Below are positions 1 to 7,108 of a DNA stretch of 33,447 bases, piece after piece. Positions within the stretch are counted from its first letter, which is position 1. Every line of letters begins with the position of its first letter. The stretch is from an uncultured Eubacterium sp. (GTDB taxonomy: Bacteria > Bacillota > Clostridia > Lachnospirales > Lachnospiraceae). The stretch is taken from positions 1 through 33,447 of the forward strand of contig CANDMI010000043.1 of NCBI GenBank assembly GCA_947385775.1, in the 5' to 3' direction. Made by a program: the position numbers and the translations under genes. The notes beneath the pieces were generated by a model. The model had not been told where the DNA came from and searched no databases. It saw only the letters and a program-made list of their open reading frames with translations.

Positions 1-112
1 GTCCGTCCGGTATCGATAACTTATAAACAGAATGCTTAGGGCTTCTTACATCCCGGAGCCGGAACATCCGGACAGGCCCCCGGCTTGCTTCCAGCGTCCG
101 GGTAGCATAAAC
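1..112 (+). repeat. Palindromic repeat family P1, copy 1 (cut by window edge)
   Basis: The first ~112 bases match 22918-23019 with only a few differences, including the core GTCCGTCCGGTATCG and the end CTTCCAGCGTCCGGGTAG. They are the right half of the ~240-bp palindromic element seen complete at 22777-23017 and, inverted, at 22432-22670. The left half lies outside the window. No reading frame is apparent. Confidence 0.85.
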
Positions 113-186
113 TTTCAAAATATCCTAAAACCAAACTTCCGGATAACGCTCTATTACTTAGCATTTATACAACAGCGCCCCACCCC

Positions 187-198
187 GTGAAAAGTAAC
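187..198 (+). repeat. 12-bp repeat GTGAAAAGTAAC, left of the secreted-protein array
   Basis: GTGAAAAGTAAC occurs here and, in the same orientation, at 8797-8808, where it is the right arm of a perfect 13-bp inverted repeat. The left arm is missing here, so this is either half of the same palindrome or a chance match. The two copies bracket the secreted-protein array. Confidence 0.45.
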
Positions 199-237
199 TC
201 TCAAATCGTTAGCCGTCGAAATTATCACAAGCTGGCG

Positions 238-266
238 TTGCATTTTCAAAAAATAAATGTTATGAT
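238..266 (+). promoter_or_regulatory. Likely sigma-A promoter of the LPYENP array
   Basis: TTGCAT (238-243) and TATGAT (261-266) are separated by exactly 17 bases in an AT-rich stretch, 46 bases upstream of the first array gene. This is the only good promoter I see ahead of the first three genes, which are closely spaced and probably cotranscribed. Confidence 0.65.
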
Positions 267-312
267 ATAAAGTAGTTATTACATTTATTATTGTTAGATA
301 AAGGAGGCGGTT

Positions 313-1110
313 ATGGGGATTATAAAAAATCATGGTTTCAGCAGGCTTTGTTTTGTTCGCAAAGTAAGTCTGTTCGCGCTGTTTCTGGCATTTTTCCTCT
401 GTCGGCTGTCAGATGGGACTGTGAACGCCGCGGTGGAATTATTAAATCCGAAACAAACGGTCTATCTGACAAGCAAAAATGTTGGACATTACGACTATAA
501 TCTGGAAGGCGAAATAGGTTTTTCTATGGAGCTTGGGAAATATGAATATATTGTGGAATCCTCCCTTCGTACAGACAACGAGTTTGTGACATCAGATATG
601 GAGTGGGGGCTGCGGGGCGAAATGGATAAGCAGACGGAAAAATGTAGACATGCTCTGTCCGTATATCCGCAATATCCAGGCAGCGCGAACCTATTTTTCG
701 ACGATGAACGAAAAAACACATACGTTTTATCCTTAAACGTACTGCCGTATGAAAATCCGATTCGGACTTTAAAGATCACAAATATCCATAACGGAAAGAA
801 CCTCGCCGGAAAAGTGGAGGAAGCTTATCGGTTTAATTCTGGAAAGGGGGAGTTTGGCGGCCTGATTTATTCCAAAAAAACAGCCGTGCCGAAATTAAAG
901 GTGGAAGTAAAAGAAGGCTGGAAAATAACGGCTGTAGAGGCGCAAAGAATTTGCTCCAAAATGGTTTTGCTCCAAAATCTGAACGCCCAGTCCAAAACAG
1001 TGGAGCTTAAAAAGGCAGGCAAGGGCGACGAACTGCTGGTAGGCATTGATTGCAAAAATGTTGAAAATGGAGGAGAGGCGCGTATCCGATTTGGAACTTC
1101 TAACTGGTAA
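313..1110 (+). CDS. Secreted LPYENP-family protein, type A (copy A1)
   Basis: I do not recognise a named family. The 265-residue product has a basic N-terminus, a hydrophobic segment at about residues 17-30 and a probable signal-peptidase site near residue 40 (VNAA). The mature part is about 225 residues and has no second membrane span, LPxTG or lipobox, so it is probably soluble and exported. It carries the features shared by the array: a VYLTSKN strand after the signal, an RTDNE motif (86-90), YPGSANLFF (121-129), LPYENP (144-149), KNLAGK (162-167), NSGKG (175-179) and SKTVEL (227-232). The PG-x-AN-x-x-F...Y pattern before LPYENP is reminiscent of bacterial Ig-like (Big) domains, which is inference. 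AAGGAGG at 301-307 fixes the ATG at 313. It is the most 5' gene of the array. Confidence 0.85.
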   Translation: MGIIKNHGFSRLCFVRKVSLFALFLAFFLCRLSDGTVNAAVELLNPKQTVYLTSKNVGHYDYNLEGEIGFSMELGKYEYIVESSLRTDNEFVTSDMEWGLRGEMDKQTEKCRHALSVYPQYPGSANLFFDDERKNTYVLSLNVLPYENPIRTLKITNIHNGKNLAGKVEEAYRFNSGKGEFGGLIYSKKTAVPKLKVEVKEGWKITAVEAQRICSKMVLLQNLNAQSKTVELKKAGKGDELLVGIDCKNVENGGEARIRFGTSNW

Positions 1111-1120
1111 GCGCGCTTGG

Positions 1121-1140
1121 AGCGTGTTTAAAAAACGCTC
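1121..1140 (+). repeat. Solo end of the MITE family seen at 6927-7084
   Basis: AGCGTGTTTAAAAAACGCTC begins 10 bases after the A1 stop codon. It matches the terminal repeat of the MITE at 6927 (AGCGTGTTTGAAAAAT) and its next few bases, but no right end follows. It may be a deletion remnant. The AGCGT/ACGCT pairing also makes a short hairpin in the A1-B1 gap. Confidence 0.5.
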
Positions 1141-1208
1141 TGGGGCGAATCTTTTGGACAATACATATTCTCTTGAGAATCTCATAGGAAATTTAGGAGG
1201 AAAGCTTT

Positions 1209-2003
1209 ATGCGGGCATGGAAACAATACGATTGGATAAAAACGAAAAAATTATGCGCTCTTTCGGCTTTGGCGCTGCTTACGTCGGCGTTTTGCCTGGC
1301 ATCTGCCAGCGCGGTATCTGCAAAAGTGAAGATAGAAAAGCCAAAACAGACCATTTATCTAAGCAGCAAGGATGGAAAGGACAGCGCCAGGCAGCCGGAA
1401 TTATTTTTTTACATAGGGCTAAGCGATGGCGACCGGATTGAGGAAACATCGATACGATCCGACAATGAATGGGCTTCCGGCAAGGTCAGCTTTATTAAGC
1501 CTGTAAATTCAGACGGCGTTTTTTTAAACATACGCCCTGTCCATCCAGGCACAGCCAACCTGGCGTTTCAAGACCAGGCTGGCAGAGCCTATACGGTCAC
1601 GGCGGAAATCCTGCCATATGAAAATCCGCTGAAAACCTTAAAGATCACAAATGTAAAAAAGGGGAAAAACCTCGCCGGGAAATTAAACGAGTCGCGTGAA
1701 ACTAAGCCAGAGTCATTTGCCTTTTCCAAAAAGACGGATGCGTCGAAAATAAAGCTTGTGTGTGCGGATGGATGGAAATTAATGGGCGTTAAAATATACG
1801 TAAGAGAGTTTGATGACACATACAATTTTCGGGAACAGGCGATAGACAGAATCAATCTCAATGCCAGGTCAAAGACGATAAATCTGAAAGAGACAAAAAA
1901 AGGGGATTACGTCTGGTTTCGGGACATGCGGTTTGTCAATGAGAAAAACGGGGCGTCCCAGATTATTTTCACCTTTGGCAAAGATCCTTACACATCAAAA
2001 TAG
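1209..2003 (+). CDS. Secreted LPYENP-family protein, type B (copy B1)
   Basis: The 264-residue product is the type B relative of its upstream neighbour. The signal peptide is lysine-rich at the N-terminus, hydrophobic at about residues 17-33, and has a cleavage site after VSA (38). The mature start KVKIEKPKQTIYLSSKD aligns with A-type proteins. Type B is then marked by ELFFYIGLSDGD (64-75), IRSDNE (82-87) and a short loop in place of the type A tyrosine-rich segment. It retains HPGTANLAF, LPYENP (135-140) and KNLAGK. It lacks the NSGKG motif of type A. AGGAGG at 1195-1200 places the ATG at 1209. Its nearest relative in the window is the gene at 7988. Function unknown; export is the only well-supported property. 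Confidence 0.85.
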   Translation: MRAWKQYDWIKTKKLCALSALALLTSAFCLASASAVSAKVKIEKPKQTIYLSSKDGKDSARQPELFFYIGLSDGDRIEETSIRSDNEWASGKVSFIKPVNSDGVFLNIRPVHPGTANLAFQDQAGRAYTVTAEILPYENPLKTLKITNVKKGKNLAGKLNESRETKPESFAFSKKTDASKIKLVCADGWKLMGVKIYVREFDDTYNFREQAIDRINLNARSKTINLKETKKGDYVWFRDMRFVNEKNGASQIIFTFGKDPYTSK

Positions 2004-2046
2004 AAAAAGCAGATTTATGGAAGGGAAAAATTGGAAAGGAAAAATT

Positions 2047-2823
2047 ATGCAGGTATTTCAAACACGCCGCATTGCCGGAACATCCATTCGCTGGCAGTCG
2101 ATTTTGGCTATTATGCTTCTGTTTGGCGTTTCATTTCCTTCTGCCGTAGGAGCGGAAGTAAAAATCGAAAAACCAAAGCAGACGGTTTATCTGGCAAATA
2201 AAAATATCGGATATTATGATTATGACGAAGATGGATTGTTGTATTTTGATATAAAAGTCGGAAAATATGACTATATCGTGGAAGATTCCACACGTACAGA
2301 CAATGAAATAGTGGTGGATGGAGTAGGCTGGTCTAACCGCAGCAGCATGGACAGACAGACGCAAATGTGTTCCCATGATCTATCCATTGCCCCGGAGTAT
2401 CCAGGCATAGCGAATATCTTTTTTGAAGATGAAAAACAAAACACCTATACGGTACAGGTAGAAATCCTGCCATACGAAAACCCGCTGCAAAGCATTCGGA
2501 TTACAAATATTAATAATGGAAAAAGCTTTGCCGGGAATATAGAGGAATGCAATCGGTATCATTCCGGAAAAGGGGAAATGGGAGGGATGTTTTTTCAAAA
2601 GGATACAGCCGCGCCAAAATTAAAAGTGAAAGCGAAGGACGACTGGCAGATCATGACCATTTCCACTACAAAATCCAGGACAAAAACGAAGATCCGCGCG
2701 CAGTCCAAAACGGTAAAATTAGAAAAAGCAAAAAAGGGCGAGGAGATCCAGATCGACATTGTTTTGAAAAATAAGAAAAACGGCGGGGAAGCGATCGTTC
2801 ATTTTGGAAAGTATTGGTGGTGA
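2047..2823 (+). CDS. Secreted LPYENP-family protein, type A (copy A2)
   Basis: This type A copy has 258 residues from the ATG at 2047. I chose that start because AAAGGA (2035-2040) is well spaced from it and a clean signal peptide begins there. Longer in-frame starts at 2017 or 1933 lack a good ribosome site, and the latter would overlap the upstream gene. Signal cleavage is probably after VGA (36). The protein shares YYDYDEDG, YIVED, RTDNE, YPGIANIFFED, LPYENP (141-146) and SGKGEMGG with A1 and the later A copies. It is closer to A1 than to the 4944/6016/7109 group. Forty-three bases separate it from B1. After it the array is interrupted by about 1.6 kb of decayed genes. Confidence 0.83.
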   Translation: MQVFQTRRIAGTSIRWQSILAIMLLFGVSFPSAVGAEVKIEKPKQTVYLANKNIGYYDYDEDGLLYFDIKVGKYDYIVEDSTRTDNEIVVDGVGWSNRSSMDRQTQMCSHDLSIAPEYPGIANIFFEDEKQNTYTVQVEILPYENPLQSIRITNINNGKSFAGNIEECNRYHSGKGEMGGMFFQKDTAAPKLKVKAKDDWQIMTISTTKSRTKTKIRAQSKTVKLEKAKKGEEIQIDIVLKNKKNGGEAIVHFGKYWW

Positions 2824-2845
2824 TATGGTAAGCGGAGGGAAAGCT

Positions 2846-3068
2846 GTGGCAAGGACGGTATCCATAGGAAATCAGGATTTTGGAGAAATGATCAAACAGG
2901 CGTTTTTACTTTATTGGACAAATACCAGTTCGAACGCCCTGATCGGCTCTTTGATAAAAGATGGGGACGATGATGTTCATCTGTATCCGGAATTTTATAT
3001 GCGGGTTTGCATTACGCGGAAAAGAAACACTTATTGACGGCGGATATTTGAATAAATTTGACGCTTAA
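2846..3068 (+). pseudogene. Remnant of an AAA-ATPase-like / PD-(D/E)XK family gene
   Basis: GGAGGG followed by a GTG at 2846 opens a frame starting VARTVSIGNQDFGEMIKQ. This is the characteristic N-terminus of AAA-ATPase-like proteins with a C-terminal nuclease-like domain, common in Clostridia. The following bases keep traces of the YxDKT and DGDDV...RP segments but only with frame changes. At about 3007-3068 a different frame gives GFALRGKETLIDGG, which resembles the very C-terminus of the same family (GFAFRGKEVLI). The roughly 400 residues in between, including the ATPase, are gone. I infer an internally deleted, frameshifted relic. Family assignment rests on recognised motifs only. Confidence 0.55.
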
Positions 3069-3111
3069 TAATCGAATTGTAACAGTTCAGATATAGTGTT
3101 ACATAGTAAAA

Positions 3112-3818
3112 GGAAGGATAATCAGGAAAAATGCCAGTGTTCAAATTGAAAATGAAATAGGAAAAATATTTAGGGGTCATAATATATTTGAATATAAATC
3201 ACCAAAGCACGAACTGGATATAGACACTTTTTATAAAGCAATGGCTTATGCCTGTCTGTATAAATCTTATGGAAAAACGCTAGATGCTGTAAAGGCGGAT
3301 GATATAACGGTATCTCTGGTCAGGAAAGCAAAACCTATGGTTTATTCCGATATTTTAAGGAACATGGTTATTTGGTAAAGGATGTTTACCGTGGAATTTA
3401 TTATGTGGAAGATAGCGTGTTATTTCCTACACAGATTATTGTAACAAAGGAGCTAGATTTACAAGAGCATATTTGGCTTGGGTCTTTGTCAGACCAGCTT
3501 AAGAAACAGGATTTGTGCAATCTGCTGGCAGAGGCTGGAAGGCTGCATGGAAAGGTTGAAAAAGAGTATGCGGAATCTGTTTTGGAGGTTGGACTGGGTG
3601 CGAATAAGCAGCTTGTTAAGGAATTAATAGGAGATGGTAATATGAGTGAAGAATTATTAGAAATACTGAAACCAGTACTTGAACCGGTACGGACAGAAAG
3701 CATAAAGGTGACAGTAGATGCACTGCGTGAGTTTGGGCATAAGAATGGAGAAATAAAGACAGTTATAAAAGAAAAGTATGGGTTAACAGAAAAAGAAGCA
3801 GATTCCTTTTTGCAATAA
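3112..3818 (+). pseudogene. Frameshifted, 5'-truncated PD-(D/E)XK nuclease-like protein
   Basis: Two frames together make one protein. The first, ending at TAA 3376-3378, reads from IENEIGKIFRGHNIFEYKSP through AMAYACLYKSYG to TVSLVRKAKPM. The second, open to 3818, continues LFRYFKEHGYLVKDVYRGIYYVE and then FPTQIIVTKELD. One base missing near 3341-3342 explains the switch: restoring a G after ATGG would give MGLFRYF. EYK in IFEYKSP fits the [DE]xK half of a PD-(D/E)XK nuclease site. The N-terminus typical of this Lachnospiraceae family (as begun at 33420) is absent. The C-terminal ~60 residues are a helical tail rich in Glu and Lys. A stray GTAACAGTTCAG at 3079-3090, just upstream, matches the repeat at 24271. 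Nonfunctional as it stands. Confidence 0.65.
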
Positions 3819-4024
3819 ATAACTGATTCTTGATCCGGGGCATGAGATATCAGAAATTGCTTCTTGATATTTGGGAAATGATCCTTCATATTATGTTGTA
3901 ATCGAAAATAAGAAAGGGGCATGGGATAAAGGATATTTTTACTTTAACAAATTGCGATCAGTTAGAATAACTATGTAAATTATAATTTGAAACATGTCAT
4001 GAAAATCAAGAAAGGATTGATATT

Positions 4025-4285
4025 ATGTTAGCAACAACAGCTCATAACCTTGTTTAACATTTTGATGAAACCTGCGATAACGTTATTAAGACCTGTGAAC
4101 CTATCATTGTTACCCGGAACAACAATAACAATGTCGTTCTTATCTCTCAAGCAGAATATGAGAATCTCATTGAGAACCTTTATATTCGCGAAAGCAAAAC
4201 AAATTATGCCAGGCTTCTTAAATCCATAGAGGAAGCGGACGCAGGTAAACTGACAGTTCTTGATTTAGATTGTTGCCATGCTTAA
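4025..4285 (+). pseudogene. yefM: Decayed YefM/Phd-type antitoxin
   Basis: Read through its single internal stop (TAA at 4055-4057, codon 11), this 87-codon frame gives a recognisable YefM antitoxin. It starts MLATTAHNLV, followed by IIVTRNNNNNVVLISQAEYENLIENLYI, NYARLLKSIEEADAGK and a C-terminal TVLDLD. The known family pattern is MLATT..NFR, PLIVTR..NKNVV and NLMENIY. The stop would leave only ten residues. A start downstream of it could in principle give a shortened protein, but the DNA-binding N-terminus would be lost. The next gene begins inside its last codons, as in intact yefM-yoeB operons. Confidence 0.75.
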
Positions 4286-4343
4286 ATGTTTTACGGATAC
4301 AGCTTGGGAAGATTACAATTGTCGATACCATTATGATAAATAA
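4278..4343 (+). pseudogene. yoeB: Truncated YoeB/Txe-type toxin remnant
   Basis: The ATG at 4278 overlaps the antitoxin stop by eight bases, as is usual for this pair. The first residues, MLKCFTDTAWEDY, match the YoeB/Txe N-terminus (AWEDY is diagnostic). The frame then drifts and stops after 21 codons, without the ribonuclease core residues found near the C-terminus of the family. It is the dead partner of the antitoxin at 4025. Confidence 0.7.
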
Positions 4344-4368
4344 ATCAAATTATTGAATACAAATTACA

Positions 4369-4453
4369 GCAGGTTGTGGAAAAGGGGATTATGAAAACCA
4401 TCAACCATAACAGGTTGATTAGACAGGGGAAAAATAATGGAGCTTATGAATGA
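4369..4453 (+). pseudogene. 5' remnant of a type B LPYENP gene
   Basis: GCAGGTTGTGGAAAAGGGG then ATGAAAACCATCAACCAT (ATG at 4391) resembles the leader and first codons of the B genes at 5823 and 7988 (CTGTGGAAAGGGGAATT, ATGAGAACGGTCGATCAT). The frame ends after about 20 codons, inside the next gene. It marks a lost B copy directly before the A copy at 4944. Confidence 0.5.
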
Positions 4454-4811
4454 ACTGTTTACAAATGTTTCTTATCTCAAAAAATTGCTGGATATAACCG
4501 CTTCAAAATGGGGGCTTTTGGCGGAGGAGCATATTTATGTGGAGGATAAGGAACGCATACAGGATGGATTTATTTTTGATAAGAATACGAACATGCTCGT
4601 TTTCAGACAGCATATTTTTTGTATGTTAAAGCCGAATGGACAGGGGCTTACTTCCATTCACTTAATCCATGATGCGCAGGAAAACACGATCGCCTGCCAG
4701 GCGTACAGGGGCGGGAAGCCTGTAAGTAATTATGTGTTTTTTGCCAGGCAAAATGATTTGGAGGATGAATTTGCCAATTATATGAATCTGGTTGTTGGCA
4801 GGGTTGTTTGA
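4437..4811 (+). CDS. Hypothetical protein, 124 residues
   Basis: I do not recognise this protein. The ATG at 4437 follows AGGGGA (4425-4430), and the frame is intact to TGA 4809-4811. The product has no signal peptide or membrane segment, so it is probably cytoplasmic. It is mixed in composition, with two cysteines (one in the central FCMLKPNG) and an acidic QNDLEDEFANYM segment near the C-terminus. It is not related in sequence to the secreted proteins around it, although its ribosome site lies inside the remnant of a B-type gene. It could be a passenger brought in when the array was interrupted. No function is proposed. Confidence 0.55.
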   Translation: MELMNELFTNVSYLKKLLDITASKWGLLAEEHIYVEDKERIQDGFIFDKNTNMLVFRQHIFCMLKPNGQGLTSIHLIHDAQENTIACQAYRGGKPVSNYVFFARQNDLEDEFANYMNLVVGRVV

Positions 4812-4943
4812 GACGGGCATGTTCAAGAAAGCGTGTGAAGATAACGCTTTCATCTTGGATTTGTTTAGCCGTGCCGAATTGGATTGACCAGCTTAGTTGA
4901 GGTTTGGTTGAGAAGATGCGGTTAAAAAAGGAAAGGAGATAAA

Positions 4944-5759
4944 ATGCAAATTATCAAAAAACATGGTTTTATACCACGATTCCTATTGTTTGCCTTATTG
5001 CTGTTTATGGCCTGCCGTATGTCCACAGTTCCCGCGCAGGCGGAAGTGAACATAAAAAATCCCAACCCGGTCATCTATCTGACGGGGGATTGGCCAAGGA
5101 GTGGTTTCGATTATTTATACGATGCGGATGAGGATGGAATAGTGTATTTTTCATCATATGGAAGAGATACGTGCCCCATAAAATTTACCGAGGGAGATTA
5201 CATTGTTGAATCTTCCGTCCGCGTAGACTGTGAGCAGGTAACAGCGGGCGGAGATTACTATAAAGGGAAATTTGATCCCGTTACCGGTAAATTTGGCTGT
5301 AAGTTTGGTTTTGATATAAGGTTTCCAGGCACAATCCACGTATTATTTGAAGACCAGCGCGGCAGGGAATATGCGATCATTGCTAAAGTCCTGCCATATG
5401 AGAACCCGATCAAAAGCCTGACGGTCACGAATATAAAGAAAGGGAAAAACCTTGCGGGAAAGTTAGATCGGAATTATATGTATGATTCTGGCAAAGGGGA
5501 CTATGGCGGGCTGTTTTTTTCTAAAAAAACAAAAGCTCCGAAATTAAAGGTGAAAACAAAAAAGGGCTGGGAGATCGTGTCAATGAGTATAGGTCCTCAT
5601 GGCTATAAATATCTCAATAAGATCCATGCACGATCCAAAACTGTGGAATTGAAACGTGCAGACAAAGGCGATGAGGTGAGAATCATCTTGAAATTGAGGA
5701 ATATAGAAAACGACGCATATATGTATATCCGGTATGGGATTTATACTTACTCAGCATGA
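4944..5759 (+). CDS. Secreted LPYENP-family protein, type A (copy A3)
   Basis: This 271-residue protein starts at 4944 behind AAAGGAGA. Signal peptide: KKHGFIPR, a hydrophobic stretch (13-24) and a signal-peptidase site after AQA (33). The cysteine at 24 is not in a good lipobox, so type I cleavage is favoured. The mature chain has GDYIVESSVRVDCE (84-97), FPGTIHVLFED (127-137), LPYENP (150-155), KNLAGK, DSGKGDYGG and SKTVELKRADKGDE. Compared with A1 and A2 it carries a longer insert at 50-80 with an extra cysteine pair. Its C-terminal ~110 residues are identical, apart from the last one, to the gene at 7109, while its N-terminal half differs. The following gap holds a deleted B copy. Function unknown. 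Confidence 0.87.
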   Translation: MQIIKKHGFIPRFLLFALLLFMACRMSTVPAQAEVNIKNPNPVIYLTGDWPRSGFDYLYDADEDGIVYFSSYGRDTCPIKFTEGDYIVESSVRVDCEQVTAGGDYYKGKFDPVTGKFGCKFGFDIRFPGTIHVLFEDQRGREYAIIAKVLPYENPIKSLTVTNIKKGKNLAGKLDRNYMYDSGKGDYGGLFFSKKTKAPKLKVKTKKGWEIVSMSIGPHGYKYLNKIHARSKTVELKRADKGDEVRIILKLRNIENDAYMYIRYGIYTYSA

Positions 5760-5822
5760 TGAATAAATATCCGGCAAATATATGGAAAACAGTCAATTAG
5801 GCTGGCTGTGGAAAGGGGAATT

Positions 5823-5977
5823 ATGAGAACGGTCGATCATTTACTGCAACAGCTCTGCCATATGAAAACCCGATCAAAAGCCTTAAGATAGTATCGAATT
5901 TGATGTTTATAAATGAAGAAAACGGGGGATACCAGATCGTGGAAGATTTTGGGAGACGGCCTTTGGATATGAAGTAA
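5823..5977 (+). pseudogene. Type B LPYENP gene with two internal deletions
   Basis: This stretch is a collapsed copy of the B gene at 7988. The ribosome site and ATGAGAACGGTCGATCATTT are kept. The sequence then jumps to the LPYENP region (CTGCCATATGAAAACCCGAT...CTTAAGAT), and again to the 3' end (TCGAATTTGATGTTTATAAATG to the final ATGAAGTAA). About 600 bases are missing in two blocks. The frame is not maintained, so no product of interest is expected. The ends show that the ancestral unit here was an A-B pair, as at 7109-8743. Confidence 0.8.
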
Positions 5978-6015
5978 GATTCGATGGGCTAGGCGTAAAA
6001 AGGAAAGGAGATAAG

Positions 6016-6705
6016 ATGCAAATTATCAAAAAACATGGTTTTATACCACGATTCCTATTGTTTGCCTTATTGCTGTTTATGGCCTGCCATATGTCCATAG
6101 TTCCCGCGCAGGCGGAAGTGAACATAAAAAATCCCAACCCGATCATCTATCTGACGGGGGATTGGCCAAGGAGTGATCGCGATTATTTATACGATGCGGA
6201 TGACGGTGGAATGGTGTATTTTTCATCAGGAAGTAAGCTGTGCTCCATAAAATTTACCGAGGGAGATTACATTGTTGAATCTTCCGTTCGCGTAGACTGT
6301 GAGCAGGTAACGGGAGAAAATTCCTATTACTATGAAGGGGAATTTAATCCCGTTACCGGTAAATTTGGCTGTGATTTTGGTTTTGATATAAGGTTTCCAG
6401 GCACAATCCACGTATTATTTGAAGACCAGCGCGGCAGGGAATATGCGATCATTGCTAAAGTCCTGCCATATGAGAACCCGATCAAAAGCCTGACGGTCAC
6501 GAATATAAAGAAAGGGAAAAACCTTGCGGGAATGTTAGATCGGAACTGTGTGTATGACTCTGGCAAAGGATACTGGGGCGGGCTGTTCTTTTCTAAAAAA
6601 ACAAAAGCGCCGAAATTAAAAGTGAAAACAAAGAAGAATTGGGAGATCGTGTCAATGTGGGTACATCATTATGGCTATAAATATCTCAATAAGATCCATG
6701 CATAA
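6016..6705 (+). CDS. Type A LPYENP-family protein truncated by a stop (copy A4)
   Basis: The open frame gives 229 residues with the same signal peptide as the genes at 4944 and 7109. Residues up to KNLAG are essentially identical to those of 7109. At codon 231, where the sisters have CGA (Arg of ARSKTVEL), this copy has TAA, and the remaining 39 codons continue in frame to 6825. The loss removes the final strands and may destabilise the fold. The protein could still be exported, so I list it as a truncated CDS. Distinctive residues after LPYENP are NCVYDSGKGYWGG and VSMWVHHYG, not found in the other copies. It stands 38 bases after the decayed B copy. Confidence 0.7.
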   Translation: MQIIKKHGFIPRFLLFALLLFMACHMSIVPAQAEVNIKNPNPIIYLTGDWPRSDRDYLYDADDGGMVYFSSGSKLCSIKFTEGDYIVESSVRVDCEQVTGENSYYYEGEFNPVTGKFGCDFGFDIRFPGTIHVLFEDQRGREYAIIAKVLPYENPIKSLTVTNIKKGKNLAGMLDRNCVYDSGKGYWGGLFFSKKTKAPKLKVKTKKNWEIVSMWVHHYGYKYLNKIHA

Positions 6706-6825
6706 TCCAAAACTGTGGAATTGAAACGTGCAGACAAAGGCGATGAGGTGCATATCCACATGAAATTGAAAAACATAAAAAATGGCGCTTATACGTATAT
6801 TGAATATGGGACAGATGTTTGGTAA
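6706..6825 (+). other. Severed 3' end of copy A4
   Basis: After the premature stop the frame stays open, encoding SKTVELKRADKGDE, HIHMKLKNIKNG and YIEYGTDVW before TAA 6823-6825. It aligns with the C-terminus of the other type A copies, so the nonsense change appears recent. No separate start codon or ribosome site serves it. Confidence 0.7.
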
Positions 6826-6837
6826 ATATCCGGCAAA

Positions 6838-6911
6838 TGTTTATAAATGAAGAAAACGGTGGATACCAGATCGTGGAAGATTTTGGGAGACGGCCTTCGG
6901 ATATGAAGTAA
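6838..6911 (+). pseudogene. 3' scrap of a type B LPYENP gene
   Basis: TTTATAAATGAAGAAAACGG through GGCCTTCGGATATGAAGTAA equals the last ~74 bases of the B gene at 7988. It is joined directly to the CCGGCAAAT that normally follows an A gene. The leader, signal peptide and core are all deleted, so this B copy is reduced further than the one at 5823. Confidence 0.75.
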
Positions 6912-6926
6912 GATTCGATGGGCTAG

Positions 6927-7084
6927 AGCGTGTTTGAAAAATGCTTTCTGACAGATGTATTCCACAATTTGTGGGAGATTTGTGCCAAATGAAGGGCGCA
7001 TAGCGGGCTATGTAACCTGAATTTGGCGCAAATATCGCGCAAAGTGGGGGATGCAGATGGCGGGAATGATTTTTCAAACACGCT
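6927..7084 (+). mobile_element. 158-bp MITE with 16-bp terminal inverted repeats and CTAG duplication
   Basis: The ends AGCGTGTTTGAAAAAT (6927-6942) and its exact reverse complement (7069-7084) flank 126 bases without a coding frame. CTAG stands on both sides (6923-6926 and 7085-7088). The paralogous gap before 6016 reads GATGGGCTAGGCGTAAAAA with one CTAG and no element, so the insertion and its target duplication can be read directly. The interior is itself a long imperfect palindrome (ATTTGTGCCAAAT against ATTTGGCGCAAAT, GCGCATAG/CTATGT). It encodes no transposase and would need one in trans. Confidence 0.9.
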
Positions 7085-7108
7085 CTAGGCGTAAAAAAAG
7101 GAGATAAG

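Noticed and set aside
291-500. Plus-strand frame overlapping the start of A1
   Set aside because: Different frame, start at TTG without ribosome site; the AAGGAGG site serves ATG 313.
3401-3922. Minus-strand frame of 173 codons opposite the broken PD-(D/E)XK gene
   Set aside because: The plus strand shows family motifs; the minus frame is serine-rich with no similarity I recognise.
4827-4851. Hairpin GAAAGCGT/ACGCTTTC before copy A3
   Set aside because: Eight-base stem without T-run; it loosely resembles a MITE end but is too diverged to claim.
4944-5759. Lipoprotein status of the type A proteins (Cys24)
   Set aside because: FMAC is not a proper lipobox, and AQA cleavage nine residues later fits better.
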